Program-made: the position numbers and the translations under genes
Assembly (NCBI RefSeq): GCF_023091745.1
Contig: NC_068920.1
Location: 152,859,622 to 152,923,621, forward strand
DNA length: 64,000 nt
Direction of reading: 5' to 3'
From: Budorcas taxicolor
Taxonomy: Eukaryota > Chordata > Mammalia > Artiodactyla > Bovidae
The notes under the pieces: model-generated
Databases searched by the model: none
Told to the model about the DNA's origin: nothing
Seen by the model: the letters and a program-made list of their open reading frames with translations, nothing else
Shown: piece after piece, positions 20,607 through 32,279 of the stretch
Numbering within the stretch: the stretch's first letter is position 1
Layout of the letters: every line of letters starts with the position of its first letter

Positions 20607-22891
20607 ATGTTAAAACTACAAACTCATTAATGGTAAATTTAAAGAGGATGCAAAGAATAAAGATGCACTTTGCCCATAGACTGGATAACTCAATATTATT
20701 ACGGAGCCAGGCCTCTCCTCCAATTGATCTATAGGGTCAGTGCAATCAAAGGCAATGTATCAGTAGCCTGCTTGTAGAATCTGATTCTTAATCTGAAGTA
20801 AAGGGGAAGACAGTTGTGGATACGACTTGTGACGGAAGTAAAGCCCAATGCTGTAAAGAGCAATATTGCATAGAAACCTGGAATGTTAGGTTCATGAATC
20901 AAGGCAAATTGGAAGTTATCAAACAAGAGATGGCAAGAGTGAACATGACCATTTTAGGAGTCAGCAAACTAAAGTGGACTGAAATGGGTGAATTTAACTC
21001 AGATGACCATTATTTTCACTACTGTGGGGGAGAATCCCTTAGAAGACATGGAGTAGCCATCATAGTCAACAAAAGAGTCTGAAATGCAGTACTTGGATGC
21101 AATCTCAAAAACGACAGAATGACCTCTGTTCATTTTCAAGGCAAACCACTCAATATTACAGTAATACAAGTCTATTCCTTGACCAGTAAGGCTGAAGAGG
21201 CTCAAGTTGAACAGTTCTAAGAAGACCTACAGGACCTTCTAGAGCAAATACCCAAAAAAGATATCCTTTTCATTATAGGGGATGGGAATGCAAAAGTAGG
21301 AAGCCAAGAACTACTTGCAGTAACAGGCAAATTTGGCCTTGAAGTATAGAATGAAGCAGGGCAAAGGCCAATAGAGTTTTGCCAAGAGAACCCACTGTCA
21401 TAACAAACACCCTCTTCCCACAACAAAACAGATGACTCTAAACACAGACATCACCAGATGGTCAATACCAAAATCAAATTGATTATATTATTTGCAGTCA
21501 AGATGGAGAAGTTCTATACAATCAGCAAAAACAAGACCAAGGACTAATTGTGGCACAGACCATGAAGTCCTTATTGCCAAATTCAGGTTTCAATTGAAGA
21601 AAGTAGGGAAAACTACTATACCATTCAGGTATGACCTAAATCAAATCCCTTACAATTATACAGTGGAAGTGAGAAACAGATTCAATGGATTAGATCTGAT
21701 AGAGTGCCTGAAGAACTTTGGACAAAGGTTCATGACATTGTACAGGAGACAGGGATCAAGATAATCTCCAAGGAAAAGAAATGCAAAAAGGCAAAATGGT
21801 TGTCTGAGCAGGCCTTACAAATAGCTGAGAATAGAAGAGAAAGGAAAGGCAAAGGAGAAAAGGAAAGATTTTCCATTTGAATGCAAAGTTCCAAAGAATA
21901 GCAAGGAGAGAAAAGAAAGCCTTCCTCAGTGATCAGTGCAAAGAAACAGAAGAAAATAATAGAATGGGAAAGTCTATAGATCACTTCAAGAAAATTAAAG
22001 ATACCAAAGGAACGTTTCATGCAAAGATGGGCACAATAAAGGACAGAAATGGTATAGACCTAGCAGAAGCTGAAGATATTAAGAAGAGATAGCAAGAATA
22101 CACACAAGAACTATACAAAAAAGAACTTCATGACTCAAATAATCACAATGATGTGATCATCACCTAGAGGCAGACATCTTGGAAAGTGAAGTCAAGTGGG
22201 CCTTAGGAGGCATCACTATGAACAAAGCTAATGGAGGTGATGGAATTCCAGTTGAGCTATTTCAAATCCTAAAAGATGATTCTATGAAAGTACTGCACTC
22301 AATATGCAAGCAAATTTGGAAAACTCAGCAGTGGCCACAGGACTGGAAAAGGTCAGCTTTCATTCTGATCCCAAAGAAAGGCAATGCCAAAGAATGCTCA
22401 AACTACTGCACAATTGCACTCATCTCACACGCTAGTAAAGTAATGCTCAAAATTCTCCAAGCCACACTTTAACAGTTTGTGAACCGTGAATGTCCAGATG
22501 TTCAAGCTGGATTTAGAAAAGGCAAAGGAACCAGAGATCAAATTGCCAACATCTGCTGGATCATTGAAAAAGCAAGAAAGTTCAAGAAAAACATCTATTT
22601 CTGCTTTATTGACTATGCCAAAACCTTTGACTCTGTGGACCACAACAAACTGTGGAAAATTCTGAAAGAGATGGGAATACCAGACCACCTGACCTGCCTC
22701 TTGAGAAATCTGTATGCAGGTCATGAAGCAATAGTTAAAAGTTGACATGGAACAACAGTCTGATTCCAAATAGGGAAAGGAGTATGTCAAGGCTGTATAT
22801 TGTCACCCTGCTTATTTAACTTATATGCAGAGTATATCATGAGAAACACTTGGCTGGATGAAGCACAAGCTGAAACCAAGTATGCTGGGAG

Positions 22892-23864
22892 ACATACGAC
22901 CCAGCAATTCCACTGCTGGGCATACACACTAAGGAAACCATAACTGAAAGAGACATATGAACCCTAATGTTCATCGCAGCACTGCTTACAATAGCTAGGA
23001 CATGGAAGCAACCTAGATGTCCATTGGCTGATGAATGGATGAGAAAGCTGTGGTACATATACACAATGGAATATTACTCAGCTATTAAAAGAATGCATTT
23101 GAATCAGTTCTAATGAGGTGGATGAAACTGGAGCTTATCATACAGAGTGATGTAAGTCAGAAAGAAAAACACCCATACAGTATGCTGCTGCTAAGTCACT
23201 TCAGTCGTGTCTGATTCTGTGCAACCCCATAGATGGCAGCCCATCAGGCTCCCCCATCCTTTGGATTCTCCAGGCAAGAATAGTGGAGTGGGTTCCCATT
23301 TCCTTCTCCAATGCATGAAAGTGAAAAGTGAAAGTGAAGTTGCTTAGTCATTTCTGACTCTTTGCAACCCCATGGTCTGCAGCCCACCAGGCTCCTCTGT
23401 CCATGGGATTTTCCAGGCAAGAGTACTGGAGTGGGGTGCCATTGCCTTCTCCACCCATACAGTATATTAACACATATATATGGAATTTAGAAAGATGGTA
23501 ACGGTGACCCTATATGAGAGACAGCAAAAGAGACACAGATGTAAAGAACAGTCTTTTGGACTCTGGGTGAAGATGAGCGTGGGATGATTTGAGAGGGTAG
23601 CGTTGAAACTTGTATATTATATGTGAAGTGGATCGCCGATCCAGGTTGAATGCAAGAGACAGGGTGCTCAGGGCTGGTGCACTGAGATTACCCTGGGGAA
23701 TGGGATGCAGAGGGAGTTGTGAGGGGGTTCTGGATGGGGAACACATGTGTGCCCGTAGCTGATTCATGTCAATGTATCGCAAAAATCACTACAATATTAT
23801 AAAGTAATTAGCCTCCAGTTAAATAAAATAAATTAATTAAAAAATAAGAACAAAAAAGAAAGTC
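22892..23864 (+). mobile_element. L1 3' end nested in BovB (first)
   Basis: L1 ORF2 C-terminus and 3'UTR, starting at 'catacgacccagcaattcc' and ending in an A-rich tail at about 23,820-23,864. A Bov-A2 at 23,184-23,452 interrupts it. Confidence 0.9.
23184..23452 (-). mobile_element. Bov-A2 SINE with 13-bp target duplication
   Basis: acccatacagtat is repeated exactly at 23,171-23,183 and 23,453-23,465. Third nesting level: SINE in L1 in BovB. Confidence 0.95.
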
Positions 23865-24379
23865 GTGGTACATATATACAATGGAACATTACTCAGCTAT
23901 TAGAAAGAATGCATTTGAATCGGTTCTAATGAGGTGGATGGATCTGGAGCCTATTATACAGAGTGAAGTAGGTAGAAAGAAAAACACCAATACAGTATAC
24001 TAACACATACCTATGAAATTTAGAAAGATGGTAATGATGACCCTATATGAGAGACAGCAAAAGAGATACAGATGTAAAGAACAGTCTTTTGAACTCTGTG
24101 GGAGAAGGTGAGGGTGGGATGATTTGAGAGAATAGCATTGAAACATGTATATTATCATATGTGAAATAGATCACCAGTCCAGATTAGATGCGTGAGACAG
24201 GGCGCTCAGGGCAAGTGCACTGGAATGACCCTGAGGGATGGCATGGGGAGAGAGGTGGGAGGGGGAGTACAGAATGGGAGGCACATGTACACCCATGGTT
24301 GATTCATGTCACTGTATGGCAAAGACCAACACAATAATGTAAAGTAATTAGCCTAAAATTAAATATATTATTTTTTTTT
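23865..24379 (+). mobile_element. L1 3' end nested in BovB (second)
   Basis: Starts at 'gtcgtggtacatatatac', directly after the A-rich tail of the first L1, and repeats the same L1 region through to a new A/T-rich tail. Same orientation. Confidence 0.9.
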
Positions 24380-25178
24380 AAATATCAATAACCTGAGATA
24401 TGCAGATGACACTTATGGCAGAAAGTGAAGAGGAACTAAAGAGCCTCTTGATGAATGTGAAAGAGGAGAGTGAATTGTCTTAAAATGCAACATTCAGAAA
24501 ACTATGATCATGGCATCCGGTCCCATCACTTCATGGCAAATAGATGTAGAAACAGTGACAGATTTCATTTTCTTGGGCTCTGAAATCACTGCAGATGGTA
24601 ACTGCAGCCATGAAATTAAAAGATGCTTGTTCCTTGGAAGAAAAGCTATGACCAACCTAGACAGCATATTAAGAAGCAGAGACATTACTTTGCCAACAAA
24701 GGTCCATCCAGTCAAAGCAATGGTTTTTCCAGTAGTTATGTATGGATATGAGGCTTGAACTATAAAGAAAGCTGAGCACCAAAGAAATTATGCTTTTGAA
24801 CTGTTGTGTTGAAGAAGACTCTTGAGAGTCCCCTGGTCTGCAAGGAGATCCAATCAGTCCATCCTAAAAAAAATCAGTCCTGAATATTCACTGGAAGGAC
24901 TGATGCTGAGGCTGAAACTCCAATACTTTGGCCACCTGATGCGAAGAACTGACTCATTTGAAAAGACCCTGTTGCTGGGAAAGATTGAATGTGGGAGGAG
25001 AAGGGGATGACAGAGGATGAGATGGTTGGATGGCATCACTAACTCAATGGGCATGAGTTTGATTAAACTCTGGGAGTTGGTGATGGACAGGGAGGCCTGG
25101 CGTGCTATAGTACATGGAGTCACAAACAGTCAGACACAACTGAGTGACTGAACCAAACTGAACTGAAAGGGGAGGACA

Positions 25179-26290
25179 AAAAATGATAAGATGAAAAGCA
25201 AAATGCCATAGCTAATTTACCTAATTTCAAAACTGTTTTATAATCCAAAGCAAGGAAAATAAAAATAATTACATAAGAATAGAAATATAAATCAATAGAA
25301 CAGTGAATAATTTTGAAATACATCAATACATATAAGGTCAGTTAAGAGTTTACCAATGCACCAAGGCAATTTAACATGGCAAGGATAGTGTTTCAGTAAA
25401 TGGTACCAGTGTGGTTCAGTATCAATATGTCTTAAGTGAACATGGATGCTTGTGCCACACCACATGCAAAACATAACTCAAAGTGGATTAATAGTTTAAG
25501 ATCTATAACTATAAAACTATCTTCAAGAAAAACTTGGATAAGTCTTGGTAAATGTGGGGTAGGCAATATTTTCTTAAATAGGACACAAAAGTCATGAACA
25601 CTAAAAGGAAAAGAGTAGAATCTTGATTTCATAAAAATAAAAAGCATTTGCTCTTCCAAAGAAACTCTTTTAAAAAAAAGTTACTGGACTATAGTTGTAT
25701 AACGGTGTTGTGTTATTTTCTCTTTTCAGAAAACTGAATCTGCCATATGTATACATATACCCCCCCTTTTTAATTCCCTTCCCCTTCTGGCCACCACAGA
25801 GCTTTGAGTAGGGTTCCCTGTGCTATACAGTAGATTCTCATTAGCTATCTCTTTTATGCACAGTAGTAAATGTCCAATGACAGGAATAGATACAGAAGTG
25901 GTGGCATATATATACAATGGAATATTATACAGCCACAAAACGTAACAAAAGTGAGCCATTGCCGGGACATGGATGGGTCTACATATCGTCTGGGTCTGAC
26001 ATACAGAGTAAAGAGAAAAATAATATTGTTTGTTAATGTCTATATATGAAGTCTAGAAAAATGGTAGTGATGAACCGATTTGGCAGGCAAGAATAGAGAG
26101 GCAGACGTAGAGAATGAATTTCTAGACACAGTTGGAGGTGGAGTTGTTGTTATTCACTCACTAGGTCTTGTCTGACATTTTACAAGCCCATGGACTGCAG
26201 CATACCAGGCTACTCTGTCCTTCACAGAGTTTGCTAAGGGAGAAGGAGAGGGTGGGACAAACTGAGAGAGTACCATTGACATTTATACAC
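25179..26290 (+). mobile_element. Ancient L1 of unit A, middle part
   Basis: Old L1 ORF2 and 3' sequence homologous to 33,555-36,700 in unit B and 41,690-42,243 in unit C. It carries the conserved short BovB tail near 26,145-26,235. Continues after the BovB insertions at 27,530. Confidence 0.8.
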
Positions 26291-26737
26291 TTCAGTTCAG
26301 CTCAGTTGCTCAGTTGTGTCTGACTCTTTGCCACCCCATGAATCACAGCACGCAGGCCTCCCTGTCCATCACCAACTCCCAGAGTTCACCCAAACTCATG
26401 TGCATCGAGTTGGTGATGCCATCCAGCAAACTCATCCTCTGGAGTCCCCTTCTCCTCCTGCCACCAACCCCTCCAAGCATCAGGGTCTTTTCCAATGAGT
26501 CAACTCTTCGCATGCGGGTGCCAAGTATTGGAGTTTCAGCCTCAGCGTCAGTCCTTCCAATGAACACTCAAGACTGGTCTCCTTTAGGATGGACTGGTTG
26601 GAACTCCTTACATTCCAAGGAACTCTCAAGAGTCTTCTCCAGCACCACAGTTGAAAAGCATCAATTCTTTGGCACTCAGCTTTCTTCACAGTCCAACTCT
26701 CACATCCATACATGACCACTGGAAAAACCATAGCCTT
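26291..26737 (-). mobile_element. BovB LINE 3' end, unit A
   Basis: C-terminal BovB coding sequence on the minus strand (MVFPVVMYGCESWTVKKAE) and the 3' tail at 26,291. 5'-truncated at about 26,737. About 95 bases of target L1 present in unit B near 36,710-36,785 are missing here. Confidence 0.9.
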
Positions 26738-26745
26738 GACTGACC

Positions 26746-27529
26746 TCAGTTCAATTCAGTCGGTCAATCGTGTCCGACTCTGTGACCCCATGAATCGCAG
26801 CACGCCAAGCCTCCGTGTCCATCACCAACTCCCGGAGCTCACTCAGACTCATGTCCATAGAGTCAGTGATGCCATCCGGCCATCTCATCCTCTGTCGTCC
26901 CCTTCTCCTCCTGCCTCCAATCCCTCCCAGCATCAGAGTCTTTTCTAATGAGTCAACTCTTCGCATGAGGTAGCCAAAGTATTGGAGTTTCAGCTTTAGC
27001 ATCATTCCTTCCAAAGAAATCCCAGGGCTGGTCTGAATGGATTGGTTGGATCTCCTTGCAGTCCAAGGGACTCTCAAGAGTCTTCTCCAACACCACAGTT
27101 CAAAAGCATCAGTTTGGCACTCAGCCTTCTTCACAGTCCAACTCTCACATCCATACATGACCACAGGAAAAACCATAGCCTTGACTAGACGGACCTTAGT
27201 CAGCAAAGTAATGTCTCCACTTTTGAATATGCTATCTAGGTTGGTCATAATTTTTTTTCCAAGGAGAAAGCATCTTTTAATTTCATGGCTGCAATCACCA
27301 TCTGCAGTGCTTTTGGAGCCCAAAAAAATTAAGTCTGACACTGCTTCCACTGTTTCCCCATCTATTTCCCATGAAGTGATGGGACTGGATGCCATGATCT
27401 TCATTTTCTGAATGTTGAGCTTTAAGCCAAATTTTTCACTCTCCACTTTCACCTTCATCAAGAGGCTTCTTAGTCCCTCTTCACTTTCTGCCATAAGGGT
27501 GGTGTCATCTGCATATCTGAGGTTATTGA
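26746..27529 (-). mobile_element. Second BovB LINE 3' end, unit A
   Basis: The minus strand encodes YADDTTLMAESEEGLRSLLM near its 5' edge, then the C-terminal region GGRRRRGRQRMRWPDGITDS. The word actgacct flanks it near 26,738 and 27,528, consistent with a target duplication. Confidence 0.9.
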
Positions 27530-27697
27530 CTGACCTAGAGGGCTGCAAAGCATGGGGAGGGTAGGGAGGGAGGATCAAGAGAGAGAATATATGTATACTT
27601 AGAGCTGAATCACATTGTATATAGCAAAAACCAACAAAATAGTGTAAAGCAATTTTCAAATAAAAAGTAAGTAAAAAATTAAATACATTTTTAAAAA
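27530..27697 (+). mobile_element. Ancient L1 of unit A, 3' tail
   Basis: 'tgacctagagggctgcaaag' and the A-rich tail, homologous to 12,600-12,772 and 36,783-36,952. Confidence 0.8.
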
Positions 27698-27883
27698 GAA
27701 ATAAATTCCTAGGAAATAAGAGGAGAGATGACCTACTACAAGCTATATAAATGCTCAACCTTATAGACAAGATCAAAAATCAAGAACATGAACTCAAAAT
27801 TCATAATTTATGCTAATGAACTGATAGGAAATAGACAATAATTGTAAAGGAATGCAATTCAACTACCAAACATTTACTGAGTA

Positions 27884-27889
27884 TTTATT
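27884..27889 (-). terminator. Poly(A) signal AATAAA for OR1J unit B
   Basis: 79 bases past the stop codon on the minus strand, at the same place as in units A and C. Confidence 0.55.
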
Positions 27890-27967
27890 CCATGCTGGGA
27901 TCTAATCCAGGGATGTAAGATCTGAGGTTTTGTGAACACTCATGGCATTTATAAAGATGAGCAAATG

Positions 27968-28909
27968 TCATTGAGACAAGACTTTTGCCCTGTGCAAGAG
28001 TCTCTCCAGGGCCCCCTTCATGTCCCTGTTCCTTAGGCTATAAATGAAGGGGTTCAGCAGTGGAGTGACCACTGTGTACATCACAGAGGCAATGGTGCTC
28101 TTGTCCCTGGAGGTGCTGGATGAGGGGAAAAAATACAGTCCAATAATTGTTCCATAATACAGAGACACCACAGAGAGGTGGGAGCCACATGTGGACAACG
28201 CTTTGCAGATCCCCTTGGTGGAGGGGACCTTCAGGATGGTGGCCCCAATGCGTCCATAAGAGATCAGGATGCATACTAATGGGAGGACGATGACAGCCAC
28301 TCCTACCGTGAAAATGGCCAGCTCATTGAGGGATGTGTCTGAGCAGGAGAGCTTCAGCAGGGCATCAAGGTCACAGAAGAAATGGGGGATGCTGTGGTCA
28401 GCACAAAAGGACAGCCGGGTCAGGAGGAGGGTGTGACACAGGGCATTGGCACAGGAGAGAATCCAGGACACAGTTACTAGTAAGGTGCACAGCCCCTGTC
28501 CCATGACGGTACTGTAGTGGAGAGGGTGGCAAATGGCCACATACCGATCATAGGCCATCGAGGTGAGCAGGAAATCATCCAGACCAGTAAAAAAGAGGAA
28601 GAAATACGTCTGTGTTATGCACCCTGCATAGGGAACGGATTGATCCAGAGTCTGCATGTTTATCAGCATTTTAGGGACGGTGACAGATGAAAAGGAGACG
28701 TCAGTGAGGGCCAAGTGGCTGAGGAAGAAGTACATGGGGGTGTGGAGGCGAGCGTCCAGCCTGATGAGCAGGATGATGAGCAGGTTCCCCAGAACCGTGG
28801 TCAGGTACACGGCCAGGAACAGGGCGAAGAACACGCCCTGCTGCTCTGGCCAGATGGGGAGCCCCAGGAGGAGAAACTCGGACACGCTGCTCTGGTTCTC
28901 CTTCCCCAT
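27968..28909 (-). CDS. OR1J: Olfactory receptor, OR1J family, intact (unit B)
   Basis: 313-residue odorant GPCR, intact. Sequon NQS (5-7), GN (41-42), LHTPMYFFL (55-63), MAYDRYVAIC (118-127), SY (217-218), KALSTCGSHL (236-245), PLLNPFIYSLRN (283-294); Cys97 and Cys179 fit the conserved disulphide. An in-frame ATG lies further upstream (29,128), but MGKENQSS at 28,909 is chosen because it gives the normal N-terminus and sits 16 bases after the splice acceptor. Private changes include Thr101 in place of Met and Gly109 in place of Asp, both in TM3 next to the expected odorant pocket. The subfamily is clear from remembered human OR1J proteins; which ortholog (OR1J1, 2 or 4) is not decided. Confidence 0.95.
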   Translation of the reverse strand: MGKENQSSVSEFLLLGLPIWPEQQGVFFALFLAVYLTTVLGNLLIILLIRLDARLHTPMYFFLSHLALTDVSFSSVTVPKMLINMQTLDQSVPYAGCITQTYFFLFFTGLDDFLLTSMAYDRYVAICHPLHYSTVMGQGLCTLLVTVSWILSCANALCHTLLLTRLSFCADHSIPHFFCDLDALLKLSCSDTSLNELAIFTVGVAVIVLPLVCILISYGRIGATILKVPSTKGICKALSTCGSHLSVVSLYYGTIIGLYFFPSSSTSRDKSTIASVMYTVVTPLLNPFIYSLRNRDMKGALERLLHRAKVLSQ

Positions 28910-28950
28910 GCTCCTCTCCTGTCTGCTGGGAATGAAAGGACAGTGAAAGA
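28910..28950 (-). promoter_or_regulatory. Predicted splice acceptor of OR1J unit B
   Basis: Minus-strand pyrimidine tract and CCCAG, with AG at 28,927-28,926, 16 bases before the ATG; identical in layout to unit A. Confidence 0.6.
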
Positions 28951-29366
28951 AGCACATTTTGATTACAGCAGACATATGTAAGTGAGTCCTTTCTCTTGAA
29001 GAATATGTTAGTGTCTGTCTGCATTGCCCTGCAAAAACCCCTAAGATGAATGGTATTACCATGTAGAGTGAGGGAATTACCAACCAAGAATTGAGTTTGA
29101 TGCGGAAGAGAAACTGGCTCAGTGGCATTTTTCCATCACCTCAGTAAAGAGAAAGTATCACACTTTCTTAGCAGAGAAATAGTAAGTTAAAGACCTCCCT
29201 AATTTCTCTTCTGTTTCTTGACATACAATCATAAGGGTTGACCTTCAGGTTGTGACATATTGACCTATGGAAATCTGACATCAAAGTCCTTTCATATGTA
29301 AAGTATAAGGAGGATTGTTCAACAACCAATTCTCAAAGTAAAGGGGGTCAAAAATACACAGCCAAG

Positions 29367-29571
29367 GAATTTCCTGACAGTCCTATGTTTAATACTTCAT
29401 GTTGCAAGTCAGGGGTTGTGGGTTCAATCCCTGTTCCACGTATAAAGAAATCACATGCCTTATAGCTAAAAACTGAAGCATGAAGCAAAAATATATGGTA
29501 ATAAATTCAGCAAAGAATTTTTTAAATGATCCACATCAAAAAATTCTTTAAAAATAAATAAGAAACTAAAT
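29367..29571 (+). mobile_element. CHR-type SINE, unit B copy
   Basis: Homologous to 14,458-14,657, flanked by agccaag/agccaga. 'gttcaatccctgttccacg' and 'tcacatgccttatagc' are the clearest words. Confidence 0.75.
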
Positions 29572-29915
29572 AGCCAGATTCCATTATGTATAAAGATTGA
29601 AGAAAAAAAAAGGAAGCTTACTTGTCAACTGAACTCAGATTTCCTAAGAGCTCAATCTTGTAATATCATGCCCTACGAAGTAAAAATATTACTGGCAGTT
29701 ATATATATAGTTTTACTAACACTCATATTAATCATTCACCAATATCCTCCTGATTCAACAAAAACTCTTGTTGAAGAGCTCCCTAATCCAAAATAAAAAC
29801 AGTTGCTGCCAAGAGATGTCAAAGAGATATGCCCTGATACGCCTTCTCCACTCAGCTTTAAGAACTAGTTTAAAAAAGTATCATAGCCAGAGCACAGAGA
29901 AATCCTGAACATCTG

Positions 29916-29918
<3 letters not shown>

Positions 29919-29949
<31 letters not shown>
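29919..29949 (+). repeat. (AC)15 microsatellite, unit B
   Basis: About 15 AC repeats at the position of the tract in unit A. Confidence 0.95.
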
Positions 29950-29951
<2 letters not shown>

Positions 29952-30292
29952 TACACACCTGCTATTGCTGTAGGATACCCAGTACTTTTCTGAACTTTAT
30001 GCTTGATTGATCTAGTTGCCTTGAGTAAGAACTGGTTTCTCAGCTTCTCTGTAAGACACCTGGAGACAAGACTTATCCACTACTGTGGTCCTGGACCACT
30101 CACCAGCAACAGAGAAAAAAGAGCTTGATCTTCAGTTCACCAACTTCAGACATGAAGCTGTAAAGACTGCTCTGTCCACCAGGGAGGGGATCCAAGGGGA
30201 CAGGGCTCCAAGCTCTTGGTTAGAGACATGCATTAAACATGTATTAATTGCTCAGTTTTCTTTTTTCTCCCTCCAGGACACATGCCCTAGGG

Positions 30293-30460
30293 CAGTGGTT
30301 CCTAAACTTTGATGTTGCCTAGAATGCCCTGGGGAGTTTATTAAAGAGGCAGATCCCAGCTCCAACTCCACTGATGCTCATTCTTGAACTCTGCAGCAAG
30401 AGAATTCTGATGTACATGGTCCTAAGGGCCAACACTAAGCAAACAGTGTCCTTAGGAAGA
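30293..30460 (+). mobile_element. MER5-like hAT fragment, unit B
   Basis: Same element as at 15,356: 'gcagtggttcctaaactttgatg' to 'ttctgatgtacatggtcctaagg'. Confidence 0.55.
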
Positions 30461-30756
30461 ACATCATGATGACGCCCCATGGGTGTGAGCCTGAAGGAGA
30501 TGTGGAAAGACCTCCTCACTGACCCTTCCTAGAAGCTTCAAATTTCCCCTAGTTAAGTCAAAGCTTGGGATGTGAGGATGGAGTTTTCTCCCAAGCCGAG
30601 ATGCCTTCTTAATTTGTTGCCTTTTAAATAAATCTGCTTCATGGTAGAAATCCAAATACAATATGAGAAAGTCAAAGTATTCCTCCTGTCTTTTATTCAT
30701 TTTTTATACTTATAAAATGGCTTTTATTCATAAAACTTTACATTTGTTGTTCTATG

Positions 30757-32279
30757 AAAATGTTAGTTGCTCAGTCACGTCTGACTTTTTGCAACCCCAC
30801 AGACTGTAGCTCACCAGGCTCCTCTGTCAGTGGAATTCTCCAGGCAAGAATACTGGAGCTGTTGTTCAACTCCAGTGGCTATTGTTCACTGTCTAAGCCA
30901 TGTCTGACTCTTTGTGACCCCATGAACTGCAACATGCCAGGCTTCACTGTTTTTTGCTATTTTCTAGAGTTTGCTCAAACTCAAGTTCATTAAGTCAGTA
31001 ATGCCATCCAACCATCTCATCCCCTGTCATCACCTTTATATCCTTCCCTCAATCTTTCCCAGCATCAAGGTCTTTTCCAGTGAGTTGACTCTTTGCATCA
31101 GATGGCTAAATTATTGGAGTTTCATCTTCAGCATCAGTCCTTCCAATGAATATTCAGGGTTGATTTCCTTTAGGATTGACTGGTGTGATCTCCTTGCTGT
31201 TCAAGGGACTCTCAAGAGTCTTCTCCAGTACCACATTTGGAAAGTATCAATTTTGCCACTCAGTCTTCTTTCTGGTCCAACTCTCACATCCATACATGAC
31301 TAAAGGAAAACCACAGCTTTGACTAAATTACCTTTGTTGGAAAAGTAATGTTTCTGCTTTTTAAAAGGTTGTGTAGAAATGTCATAGCTGTTCTTCCAAG
31401 GTCAAGTGTCTTTTATTTTCATGACTGCAGTTACCAAATGAAGTAATTTTGAACCCAAGAAAATAAAATCTGTCACTGTTTCCACTTTCCCCCAATCTAT
31501 TTGCCATGAGCAGCGGAACAGAGTGCCATGATCTTTGTTTTGTGAATGTTGAATTTTAAGCCAGCTTTTTCATTCTCCTCTTTCACCCTCATCAAGAGGC
31601 TCTTTAGTTCCTCTTCACTTTCTGCCATTAAAGTGGTGTCATCTGCTTATGTGAGGTTGTTGATATTTCTCCCAGCAATCTTGATTCCAGCTGGTGATTC
31701 ATCCAGTCTGACATTTTGCGTGATGCAATCTGTATATAAATAAATAAGCAGGATGACAATATACAGCCTTTATGTACTCCTTTCCCAATTTGGAACCGGT
31801 CAGTTGTTCCATGTCCCATGCTAACTATTGCTTCTTGACCTGCACACAGGTTTCTCAGGAGGCAGGTAAGGTACTCTGGTATTTCCATCTCTTGAAGAAT
31901 TTTCCAGTTTGTTGTGATCTACACAGTCAAAGGTTTTAGCATACTCAGTGAAAGAAGAGTAGATGTTTTTCTGTAATTCTCTTGGTGTTTCTATTATCCA
32001 ACAGATGTTGGCAATTTGATCTCTGGTTCCTCTGCCTTTTCGAAATCTAGCTTGGACTTCTGGAAGTTCTTGGTTCACATACTGCTGAAGCCTAGTTTGA
32101 ATGGCTTTGAGTATAATCTTGCTAGCATGTGAAATGAGTGCAGTTGTACTATAGTTTTAACATTCTTTGGGCTTGCCTTTCTTTGGGATTGAAATATAAA
32201 CTGCCTTTTTCTAGTCCTGGGGCCACTGGTGAGATTTCCAAATTTGCTAGCATATTGAATGCAGCTGTTTAACAGCAAC
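30757..32279 (-). mobile_element. Partial Bov-A SINE plus older BovB, unit B
   Basis: Bov-A body at 30,757-30,872 joined to a 5'-truncated BovB at 30,873-32,279. It is the duplicate of 15,843-17,502, without the small insert and without the younger BovB. Recognisable pieces: FRKGRGTRDQIANICWIIE and IGKGVHKGCILSSCLF. Dead by many stops. Confidence 0.9.

Larger units (their letters stand above)
20813..25165 (+). mobile_element. BovB LINE, young, split by nested L1 sequence
   Basis: The 5' part (20,813-22,891) begins inside the endonuclease domain (IETWNVRFMNQGKLEVIKQ) and continues into the reverse transcriptase region (YAKTFDSVDHNKLWKILKEM). The 3' part (24,380-25,165) holds the C-terminus. 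Stops and frameshifts break the frame throughout. The 13-bp duplication aaaggggaagaca / aaaggggaggaca (one mismatch) lies at 20,800-20,812 and 25,166-25,178. Units B and C lack the element. A 1.49-kb block of two L1 3' ends interrupts it between 'gctgggaga' and 'aatatcaataacc'. Confidence 0.93.
12773..27697. repeat. Duplication unit A
   Basis: Contains an OR1J pseudogene, its shared 5' flank and the shared ancient L1. It is enlarged to about 15 kb by later insertions: a 130-bp retro-insert, BovB elements, Bov-A2 and L1 3' ends. The boundaries are where the ancient L1 tail gives way to 'gaaa(t/c)aaattcc.aggaaat', which recurs in each unit. Confidence 0.8.

Noticed and set aside
28910..29128. 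Longer N-termini for the OR1J genes using upstream in-frame ATGs
   Set aside because: The extension crosses the conserved splice acceptor, differs among copies, and would precede the standard MxxENQSS start.
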